64,000 nucleotides of DNA, from the NCBI GenBank assembly GCA_029378245.1, contig JARKIF010000002.1, positions 1,798,001 to 1,862,000 of the forward strand, in the 5' to 3' direction. The position numbers were made by a program, and so were the translations under genes. This DNA comes from Roridomyces roridus (lineage: Eukaryota > Basidiomycota > Agaricomycetes > Agaricales > Mycenaceae). This document shows positions 1-8,700 of this stretch, in pieces. Below the pieces are notes generated by a model that ran no database searches, was not told the origin of the DNA, and worked only from the letters and a program-made list of their open reading frames with translations. Each line of letters starts with the position of its first letter. Positions within the stretch are counted from its first letter, which is position 1.

Positions 1-29
1 ATTGATGCCAGTCTAACTCATTCGCTCAG

Positions 30-1484
30 TTTTTGGACACTTTCAAGCAACCTTTCAAAATTGATCGAGCTACCCTCATCAATGTGGCCAACACGTCCCT
101 TGCGACCAAAGTGAGCGCTGCAATGGCCAAGCAACTAGCTGCAGACCTCGTCGATGCCGTTCTTACCATCCGCCCACCACCAGCGGCCAAAGACGCTGCT
201 GATCAATGGAGGGATCCCATTGACCTCCATATGATTGAGATAATGAAGATGCAACATCGTACGGCTTCAGAAACTCAGCTCATTCGCGGTCTCGTCATGG
301 ACCACGGCGCGCGTCATCCCGACATGCCCAAACGCGTAGAGAACGCGTTTATACTGACTCTCAATGTCAGCTTGGAATACGAAAAAACGTACGTGCTGGT
401 ATTCATTTTCTTACCCCGATTTTAAACTTCCCTTTAGCGAGGTCAACTCGGGTTTTTTCTACTCTTCAGCGGAGCAGCGTGAGAAGCTCGTCGAGGCGGA
501 GCGGCGGGTAGTAGACATGAAAGTGAAGAAGATTGTCGAGCTCAAGAACCTCGTCTGCGATCAGGAGGTGGACAGCACGGAAAAGAGGAAAAACTTTGTC
601 CTGGTCAACCAAAAGGGAATCGACCCGCTGAGTCTCGATATCTTGGCCAAGAACGGCATTTTCGCTCTGCGACGCGCAAAGCGACGGAATATGGAACGGC
701 AAGTGACTCGATATATCACGTCAACCAACTTTTAACCTCGACTGTAGGTTACAACTCATCACTGGAGGCATCGCTCAAAACTCGGTCGACGACCTCACTC
801 CTTCCGTACTTGGCTGGGCTGGTCTTGTGTACGAGCACACTCTGGGCGAGGAAAAGTACACCTTTGTCGAAGAGGTCAAGCAGCCCAAATCCGTGACCCT
901 CCTCATCAAGGGCCCCAACCCGCACACCATCACGCAAATACAAGATGCTCTGCGGGACGGCCTGCGTGCCGTCAAGAACGCCATCGAAGACGAGACGTTG
1001 ATTCCAGGCGCGGGCGCGTTCGAGGTGGCTTGTTCGGCTCATCTGGCCGACAAGGTCAAGAAGAGCGCAAAGGGCAGGGTCAAGATGGGCGTTCAGGCTT
1101 TCGCCGATGCTCTGATGATCATACCAAAAACTCTTGCTCAAAATGCCAACTTTGATGTCCAAAACGCTATCAGCAGCCTCGAGGCACGCGTTTCATTTCC
1201 TAGTGGTTGCAAGTGCTAACTTGAAACAGGACGAGCAGGCCGAGGGGAACACCGTCGGCATTGACCTGGTAACAGGCGAACCCTTTGACCCCACCGTTGA
1301 AGGCATTTGGGACAACTATAGAGTCAAGCGGCAGATGCTCCATTCATGGTGCTCATTCTACTGCTTTTTTTCCAATTTCCGTGCTGATCGAACTTCCAGT
1401 TCTGTAATCGCCGTGAATCTGCTATCGACAGACGAGATCCTGCGCGCGGGCCGCACGTCGCTCAAGCCGGATGGTCAACAGTAG
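30..1484 (+). CDS. CCT6: T-complex protein 1 subunit zeta (CCT6), 5'-truncated by window edge
   Basis: Zeta subunit of the cytosolic TRiC/CCT chaperonin, which folds actin and tubulin with ATP. About 419 residues are present and the family is usually about 540, so the N-terminal ATP-binding part lies upstream. Exons are 30-388, 438-698, 748-1183, 1230-1348 and 1400-1484; together they give 1260 nt, exactly 420 codons with the stop. Recognisable stretches are [16 protein letters not shown], the apical-domain [19 protein letters not shown] and the C-terminal [16 protein letters not shown]. The introns at 699-747 and 1184-1229 appear to start with GC rather than GT; for the second, a GT at 1190 would also stay in frame but add two residues not expected from the family. 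The identification is secure from family knowledge; the upstream exon is outside the window. Confidence 0.95.
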
Positions 1485-1716
1485 ACATTCTTGTACATTA
1501 CGACCTCTTTAATGTCGAAAAAACCCTACGAGGAACAAGAAGCGTGCGCATTATTGCCGAACCTTTAGGTTTGGCCTTAATAAGAATTTCTTGTCCCGTG
1601 GTTAGTGGCTGTGTTGGCGCTTAATGGGCGCTTGTCTACAATGCCCAGTAGAACTCTGCGTGGTTAGTGGCAGTGCTTTTCCGTTGATACCTGTTGGGCC
1701 GCGCGTCATTTGGATG
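1485..1716. other. Intergenic spacer downstream of CCT6
   Basis: 232 bp holding the 3' flank of CCT6. No gene, RNA gene or repeat was seen. It ends at the left target-site duplication of the TIR element. Confidence 0.6.
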
Positions 1717-1725
1717 GCGCTCACT

Positions 1726-1942
1726 TAGACTCGCTTACCAGTCGACGTCCACTCGGCCATCACACCAAACAACCACAACACAGATAACCTCGTGGACGGA
1801 CTGGGGTGGCACGTCGCGTGTTTCGGTGATGGAAAATCACCCCGCCATTTCAACGCCTCGACTTAGAAAAATTCATTGAAACTTCTCAGATTTTCGTATC
1901 TAGTTGCCCTATTGTAAAATGGATAGTTTTTCATCCTCTATC
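1726..1942 (+). repeat. Left terminal inverted repeat of the Mutator-like element
   Basis: Pairs with 2532-2741 in inverted orientation. The best-conserved blocks are gtcgcgtgttt, cctcgacttagaaaaattc and aatggata, separated by diverged stretches and small indels. Confidence 0.75.
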
Positions 1943-2531
1943 GATTGAGACAAAGTCGTCTTCCAGGTCAATAATTGGTCTGCGTGACCCATTCAAGCTC
2001 AATATGCCTTCCCTACAACCCTGGAACTTGTCTGCCTCATTGAATTGAGCATCCTGGCCCCAGAATAAACTGAAATGCAAGAATCTTGGTCGATGCAGCG
2101 ACTCCTTCCTAATTGGGCTTGCAATGTGGCTGTGACAACGGTGACTCGAGAGGCACAATTTGTGGAAGGAGAAACATGAGATGTATGGATTGAAGAGGGT
2201 AATGTACAGAATGCATCTAATCGTCCCCATAACCACCCTCCGAGCCCGAATAATCATCTTCCAGCGACCAGTCGGGCAGGTCACGCCGGCCAGCTCCGCA
2301 CCCACGCCGATGTCAGAGCAGGCCTCGCGAGCTGCATCGGCTAATGCAGCACAGCCACATCGCACGCCCAATTTGGATGCGCAACGTCCTCCACCCTAAT
2401 TCCTCGTCGTCACACGGCCGAATCCTCGAGTCTGGGTGTAGACACTGTACCTACATATCATATCCCCTCCCCCAACCAAGTAGAACTGTCTAATATGAAA
2501 AAATTCCCTTGAAAATCGTGCAGGAAGGAAC

Positions 2532-2741
2532 TGATAGGGAATCAAAAATTATCCATTGTAGAATAGGACACCCGGAGACAAAAATCTGAGCATTTTCGAC
2601 GAATTTTTCTAAGTCGAGGGGTTAAAATGGCGGGGGAGATGGTCGTCACCCAAACACGCGACGAGGGAGCCCAGCCGGTCCCGGTGATTGTTTGAGGTTG
2701 CGATGGCATCAGGGCACGGGACCGGCTGGTTTACGAGCCTA
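2532..2741 (-). repeat. Right terminal inverted repeat of the Mutator-like element
   Basis: Inverted partner of 1726-1942; its reverse complement shares cctcgacttagaaaaattc and gtcgcgtgttt with the left copy. It is followed directly by the second copy of the 9-bp target duplication at 2742-2750. Confidence 0.75.
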
Positions 2742-2750
2742 GCGCTCACT

Positions 2751-3143
2751 TATACTTGGCGCTTGCCGTTCTGCTGCCCTCCTCTGCTCACTCTATGGAC
2801 CTGTCTCACACAATGGGTGAAACCCCTCATTTTATGAAATTGCCCGCGGCACCCGAACGGCGCTCCCCTTTGCTTTCCTGACTCGCGAGTCGCGATGGTG
2901 TTGCCGCGGCTCGGCTCCGGCTGGCTCCAGCTCCGCTTCCGAGCACCCTCAGCCACGGTCATGGACGACCACCACACCCCAAGGCTTCATCCTGCCCCCG
3001 AACGCCCCGTGGAATGCATTATGCTGTTGGCGCTCTTTCGTGCTACGTCACCATTGCCCTCCATTCATTTGCCCAATCTCATCCGCCGTCGACTCCCTCG
3101 GGCCCAATCGTTCCGGACAACTTTCCAGCGCATTTCAAAAGGC
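2751..3143. other. Spacer between the TIR element and the first LTR element
   Basis: 393 bp. Several short open frames cross it, but none has recognisable motifs or a splice-consistent extension. The last five bases (3139-3143, aaggc) are the left target-site duplication of the LTR retrotransposon. Confidence 0.5.
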
Positions 3144-3408
3144 TGTTATATCCATGTCACCAACCCCGTCCTTCCGACATCCTCCGACCACCTCTGGTCC
3201 GGAACATCTCCGACTGTTCCGGACGCTCCGACCAATGATGCATCCGATTCGTCGTATTGCACAATCCGATAGGGTTTTCACGCAATGAAGTCGTTCTGAG
3301 CGTTTCCCTTATTGTGATTATCTTTATCATCTTCTTTCTTATTGTTTAACATAGAGCTTATTGTCTTTCGCGCTTCTGACTCCATTTGATCGTGTCATAC
3401 TTACTTAG

Positions 3409-3450
3409 TATAAATAGGACATACGATTGTGATGTACGTCAGTAGTTAAT
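3409..3450 (+). promoter_or_regulatory. LTR core promoter: TATA box and inferred transcript start
   Basis: TATAAATA at 3409-3416. About 32 bp downstream, 3441-3450 (agtagttaat) is the exact reverse complement of the primer-binding site at 3710-3719, which suggests that the transcript begins at or next to 3441. The start site is inferred, not observed. Confidence 0.7.
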
Positions 3451-3583
3451 TAACGTGTGTTGCCTCCGCAATTCCTCTGTGCCAATCTAGTCTCCGAGTA
3501 TTCCTCTCTCGGAAGTCAAGTGGCTGGTGCGCTCTCCCTCCGAGTAGCGTTCACCTCATCCGGATCACCCTCGGTCTACGTCC

Positions 3584-3660
3584 CTCCGACCTCCGACCTC
3601 CGACCTCCGACCTCCGACCTCCGACCTCCGACCTCCGACCTCCGACCTCCGACCTCCGAC
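3584..3660 (+). repeat. Heptamer tandem repeat (ctccgac)x11 in the 5' LTR
   Basis: Eleven perfect 7-bp units. The equivalent stretch in the 3' LTR (11290-11310) has three. It lies downstream of the inferred transcript start, so it is in the transcribed leader. Confidence 0.95.
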
Positions 3661-3709
3661 CTCAGGTTCCGGCCCCTTTGTCCTTACCCTCCGACACGGA
3701 CATTACAGT

Positions 3710-3719
3710 ATTAACTACT
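3710..3719 (+). promoter_or_regulatory. Self-complementary primer-binding site
   Basis: attaactact begins two bases after the LTR end and is perfectly complementary to the inferred first ten bases of the element's own transcript (3441-3450). No TGG typical of a tRNA-primed site is present. This fits the self-priming mechanism known for Tf1 and relatives, in which the 5' end of the mRNA folds back and primes minus-strand synthesis. Confidence 0.75.
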
Positions 3720-3735
3720 CATCCCGCTTGACTTC

Positions 3736-5718
3736 ATGTCGTATCACAATCTCATAACCACGCCTCAGGTGCAGGACCGTCGACGATCTCGCTTATGGTC
3801 CACGATGGTTCCTCTCCAGGCACCCGGTCAATCCGTCACTTTGGAAAACGCTTCGGGGATTATCTCTCCTCACGACATTCCCACTCGGTCTCAACCTCAC
3901 TTCGAGGAGGATGTTTTCCGTCCTCGGCCCAACAATCCGATGCCTTGGACTCGGCCTTCGCTCCCTCCGAACCAACAGGGTGCTGCTCTTCGTCGCCATT
4001 CTGGACAATCCCATGCGTCCTCAAATTACCCCGGCCCGAATTTTCCTCCGGTTCCGGGCATGACCGACTACGACCAGCGCTCGACTCACGAAATCTACTC
4101 TCCGACTCCCTTCCGGGCTCACGGAGAATACCGCCAACCTTTGGGAAACGTCACTCCCATCGCGGAAGTAGCTGAGTCTGCGGTCAATGAATTGGAGTAC
4201 GCTAACGAGCCACCGGTTCCGGTTCGTTCACCGGTCTCGGTCAGGTCTCATGCCATGGCCACTCGTCCTCCGACTACGCGTCCTCCTACAACCCGTCCTC
4301 CTACTCGTCCTCCGACAAATCGTCCTCCGTCTGCTGGTTCCCCTGGTCTCTTTGGTCCACCGGGCAACCCCAGCAACCACAGTAATTCCCCAGCTCCGTC
4401 CGGTTCCCATCACGGGAATACTCCACCCCCTCCGGGAATTCCGGGACCCGGAGGCGGAGGCGGAGGTGGCGGAGGTGGCGGTGGTGGCGGTGGTGGAGGT
4501 GGTGGAGGAGGAGGTGGGGGCTGGAATCCTCCGGTCCCTCCGCTTGGTCCTCGCGGTCCTCAGGGTCCCCAAGGTGCACAAGGTCCTCCGGGACCTCCGG
4601 GTGTTGCATACATCCCTCCGGTCAACCCCCAACTCGACGTCGCCATGCAGCAAGTTGCTCAGGCGATGACTCTCCTGGCCCAGAATTCAGCGGCTCCTCC
4701 TCGGTCTACTCGCACTGCTTCCAAGGCTCCGGACACTTTCGACGGCTCCGATCCCTCGAAATTTGCTACGTTCATGTCGCAGATTTATTTGCACATCGCT
4801 GAACGTCCACAGGACTTCCCGTCTTCCGACGAGAAGATCTTCTATGTCCGGTCCTACTTGCGCGGTACGGCTCAGCAATGGTTCTCTCCGAACATCTACG
4901 CTACCGCCGGAACTCCGATCCCCGCTTGGGACGGAGACTGGGACCTCTTTGTCCAGGAGCTGGCCAACAACTTCGGTCCGCACGATCCTTTCGGAGACGC
5001 TCGGATCGGACTGGAGAGTTTGTCGATGCGACCGAATGATCGACTCGCTGTTTACCAGCTCGAATTCGACAACCTTTCGGTCATGACCGGCTTCAACGAG
5101 GCGGCCCTCATCCACGCGTTCTACCGTGGTCTCCCTTCCCGCATCAAGGACTCCATCGCTCAGACTGTCCGGCCGACCACTCTTGCCGGACTCAAGTCTC
5201 TCGCTGCCCAGCTCGATCAGCGCTTTCACCGTCGTCAGGCGGAGAAGGAGGCTGAGCGTTTGGCCGCCGCCGCTGCCGCTGCAAAGGTCAAGAGCACGAC
5301 TCCGAGGGCTCCGACGAACGATTCGCCCAAGTTCGGTTCCTCCGAACCATCGGGCGGCGGGAAAGGGAAGCAGGGCGGCAAAGGGAAGAATCGGCAGGGT
5401 AATCACAACCCTCCGAACAAGACGACTCCTCCGGCTCCCCCCACAACCGGTAATGCGGGTCAAGCTTCCGGCTCCGCCTCCGACAAACCCTATGCCAACA
5501 AGCTCGATGCCTCCGGCAAGCTCAAGCCGGAGGAGCGCGAGCGCCGCATCAAGAACAACCTGTGCATGTTCTGCGGTGGCGTGGGTCACAAGGCCTCCGA
5601 TTGCCGGAAGCGTCCGGGTGGCGTTCAAGGACGTGCTGGCACTACCGAGCCAGTTCCGGCGGCTCCGGCTGCTCCAGCTGCCACCGTTCCCGCCAAATCC
5701 GCCGATCCGAAAAAATAG
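3736..5718 (+). CDS. Gag polyprotein of first retrotransposon
   Basis: 660 residues. Order: a Pro/Arg/Ser-rich N-terminal third with a PPTTRPPT repeat near residues 175-195; a run of about 26 glycines near residues 238-264; a short collagen-like stretch of six G-x-y triplets (GPRGPQGPQ...) near 271-289; a retrotransposon capsid domain around 320-510; a basic Gly/Lys-rich linker; one CCHC zinc knuckle, CMFCGGVGHKASDC, near 610-623; and a Pro/Ala tail. Gag packages the RNA and forms the particle. The stop TAG at 5716-5718 directly follows six adenines, where a -1 shift would enter the pol frame. The start ATG at 3736 follows the primer-binding site by 16 bases. Identity is clear from the zinc knuckle and the following pol. 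Confidence 0.92.
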   Translation: MSYHNLITTPQVQDRRRSRLWSTMVPLQAPGQSVTLENASGIISPHDIPTRSQPHFEEDVFRPRPNNPMPWTRPSLPPNQQGAALRRHSGQSHASSNYPGPNFPPVPGMTDYDQRSTHEIYSPTPFRAHGEYRQPLGNVTPIAEVAESAVNELEYANEPPVPVRSPVSVRSHAMATRPPTTRPPTTRPPTRPPTNRPPSAGSPGLFGPPGNPSNHSNSPAPSGSHHGNTPPPPGIPGPGGGGGGGGGGGGGGGGGGGGGGGGWNPPVPPLGPRGPQGPQGAQGPPGPPGVAYIPPVNPQLDVAMQQVAQAMTLLAQNSAAPPRSTRTASKAPDTFDGSDPSKFATFMSQIYLHIAERPQDFPSSDEKIFYVRSYLRGTAQQWFSPNIYATAGTPIPAWDGDWDLFVQELANNFGPHDPFGDARIGLESLSMRPNDRLAVYQLEFDNLSVMTGFNEAALIHAFYRGLPSRIKDSIAQTVRPTTLAGLKSLAAQLDQRFHRRQAEKEAERLAAAAAAAKVKSTTPRAPTNDSPKFGSSEPSGGGKGKQGGKGKNRQGNHNPPNKTTPPAPPTTGNAGQASGSASDKPYANKLDASGKLKPEERERRIKNNLCMFCGGVGHKASDCRKRPGGVQGRAGTTEPVPAAPAAPAATVPAKSADPKK

Positions 5719-8700
5719 TCAGCGGCTCGGACACTCCGTCACCCATTCCGAGCTGCGTTGACTCCTGGGTGTTACCGGAGATTACTCTCAATGCGTCCAC
5801 TCTTTCTCCTAATGCGTTCTATATCGATATTGACCTCTCTCTTGTTTCTACGGACTTTATATTTAGTTCTGGTGTACTTTCTGGTTTCCCCGATCCCGAA
5901 GCGGGCGTAACCCTGCTTCCGGATTTTGTACAACGAGTAGCCGCGGGATTCAACTCCCGCTTACGTGCTCTTATCGACTCGGGATCTTCTCATAGCTTCC
6001 TTTCGACTAGACTTTGCGAATCCGAAGGGTTCTCTCCGTATGCGGTTGATCCGGCTCGCCTCCGGTATCTTGACGGCTCCTCATCCATCATCGATCAGCA
6101 AATCACCTTGCTTCCTCGATTCCCCTCCGGCGATGTCCATTTCATGGAATACTACGTCACCCGTCTGGATTCCGCTTGCGACATGGTGCTCGGACTAAAC
6201 TGGCTACGCCGCTACAATCCGTCGATTGACTGGCGCTCGGTCTCCCTACAGTTCAGCCCTGTTTACAGCGAATCTTTTGTGTCGACACCTCCGGATACTA
6301 TTCCGGCTCCTGTTGCGGTCATTCCGACTACGGATCTGTCGGACAGCTCGGCAACCCCGACTCCTGTCCCGGCAACACCGCCGACGTCTTCGCCTGGACC
6401 TGCCTCTTCTATGAAGGCCCCTTCTTCGACTCCGGCTCCGTCTCTGACGGCTCCGGCTCAGGATCTCCCGGAGGTATCTACACCTCGACCGTTCACTACC
6501 GTCCCGCTCGTGTCACTTGTCGGCGCTGCAGCATTCAGCGTCTTGCTACGCGATAAATCCAACATCCAGTTTTCGATCCAAGCTCAGGCCAATCCGACCA
6601 CGGAGACCCGTGGCTTCAGCTCCTCCGCAGCTCCGGACCTTTCCGGTATCCCTGCGGAGTACCACGACTTCGCCGACGTGTTCTCCGAATCGGAGTCCTA
6701 CACCATGCCCCCTCATCGTCCCGAATTCGACCTCAAAATCGAGACGATCGACGGGGCGGAACCTCCGGTCGGACCCATCTACTCGCTCTCGGAGACGGAA
6801 TTGAAAGCGCTTAGAGAGTATATTGACTTTAATCTGAAGGTTGATCGCATCTATCCTTCAGATTCCTCTCACGGCGCCCCTATCCTCTTCGTCAAGAAGA
6901 AGGATGGGAGTCTCCGACTTTGCGTCGATTACCGGGGTTTAAACCGCATCACCAAGAAGGATCGCTACCCTCTTCCCCTTATCGCCGACCTTCTCGATGC
7001 TCCCGGTCGAGCTCGGATCTACACCAAACTGGACCTCCGGCATGCTTATCATCTCCTCCGAATCGCTGCCGGAGACGAGTACAAAACCGCCTGGCGTTCT
7101 CGCTATGGTTCCTTCAACTTCCGGGTTATGCCGGAGGGCCTTTCCAACGCCCCGGCTGCCTTCCAGCGGTTCCTCAATACGCTATTCGCGGACCTTCTCG
7201 ACGTGTACGTTGTCGTCTACTTGGATGATATTCTCATCTATTCTGACGATCCGAAAAACCACACCGCCCACGTCCGAGAAGTCCTCCGACGCCTCCGGAA
7301 AGCTGGCTTGTACTGCAAGCTTCCGAAGTGCGAGTTCTCCGTCACCACTTGCGAGTACCTCGGCTACATCCTTTCGCCGGACGGTTTCCGCATGTCTCCG
7401 GAGAAGATCTCCGCGATCACCGACTGGCCTACTCCCCGGAAGGTCAAGGACGTTCAGTCGTTCCTTGGGTTCTGTAACTTTTATCGGTGTTTTATCTACG
7501 GCTATTCCGGCATCACCGTCCCTCTTACCCGCCTGACACGTTCCGGTCAGCGCTGGGACTGGACTGCTGCCTGCCAATCCGCTTTCGACACCCTCAAAAA
7601 GGCGTTTACGACCTCTCCGGTACTCCATCACTGGGTTCCGGGCCGACAAATTATGGTCGAAACCGACGCCTCCGACTACGCTCTTGCGGGCATTCTCTCC
7701 ATCCTCGGAGACGACGGGGAGTTCCACCCCGTCGCGTTCCGGAGTCGCACGTTCACTCCTCCGGAGCTCAACTACGACACGCACGACAAGGAACTCATGG
7801 CTATATTCGACTGCTTCACCAAATGGCGTCAATACCTAGAGGGCGCTACCCATCCTGTCGACGTCGTCACGGACCACAAGAATCTGGAATACTTCGCTAC
7901 GACTAAAACCCTTACTCGTCGACAAGTACGCTGGTCCGAATTCCTCAACCATTTCAATATGGTTATCCGGTTTCGACCCGGAAAACTCGGAGGCAAACCG
8001 GACGCTCTCACCCGTCGTTGGGACGTTTATCCGAAAGAGGGGGATACGGCTTTCAGTTCGATTAATCCTCAGAACTTCCGCCCCATTTTTTCCTCGGATC
8101 AGCTCACGGCATCACTCAACGCCACGTTACTCGAGGAGATCTGCCTCCGAGCATCCTCCGTCATGGATACCGACTCGCTGCATAGCGATATTCGGGCTCA
8201 CTATCCTGACGATCCCGCCGCGGTGTCCGGCCTTCAAGCCGCGACCTCCGACACCTCCGGCACTTCGCGTTGGACTTTAGATCCCACCGGACTTCTGCTT
8301 CTCAACAAGCGGATCTTTGTCCCGAAGATTTCGGGCGACAAGCCTGATTTACTCCGAGTACGTGTGTTGCAGAATAAACATGATCACATTCTCGCTGGTC
8401 ACTTTGGACAGAATCGAACCCTAGCGCTCGTCCGACATGAGTACTCATGGCCGGAGATGCGTACATTCGTCCGCGACTACTGCAATTCCTGCACACACTG
8501 CAAACGCAACAAATCCCCTCGGCATAAGCCTTACGGCCTACTCCGACCACTTCCGGTCGCCCTCCGACCCTGGCATTCGATCTCTATCGACTTTATCGAG
8601 TTCCTGCCATACTCCGGCGAATACAACGCGATTTGTGTGATCGTGGATCGATCCTCCAAACAGGTCATCCTCGCACCTTGCGACCGACACATCACCTCCG

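Larger units (their letters stand above)
1726..2741. mobile_element. Non-autonomous TIR DNA transposon, Mutator-like (MULE/MITE)
   Basis: A 1016-bp unit bounded by imperfect terminal inverted repeats of about 215 bp. It is flanked on both sides by the same 9-bp direct repeat, gcgctcact, at 1717-1725 and 2742-2750 (11 bp if the TA termini are counted as target). The outer ends read tagactcgcttaccag on the left and, reverse-complemented, taggctcgtaaaccag on the right. Long TIRs with a 9-bp duplication are the hallmark of Mutator-superfamily elements; that assignment is from family knowledge. The interior has only short open frames (1931-2371 minus, 2160-2399 plus) with no transposase motif, so it would depend on an enzyme made elsewhere. 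Confidence 0.75.
3144..3707 (+). repeat. 5' LTR of first retrotransposon
   Basis: 564 bp, TG...CA ends. It contains a TATA box, a likely transcription start near 3441, and 11 copies of a 7-bp repeat at 3584-3660. It is 56 bp longer than the 3' LTR, exactly eight heptamers. Confidence 0.95.

Noticed and set aside
2160..2399. Open frame inside the TIR element as a transposase
   Set aside because: Only 79 codons, low complexity, no DDE or zinc-finger motif.
3457..3714. Open frame across the LTR with repeated PPTSDLR
   Set aside because: It only reflects the 7-bp tandem repeat, which is open in all frames.
4228..5628. Long minus-strand open frames opposite gag
   Set aside because: Shadows of a GC- and TCCG-rich coding strand; no start context, no motif, and they run against the zinc knuckle.
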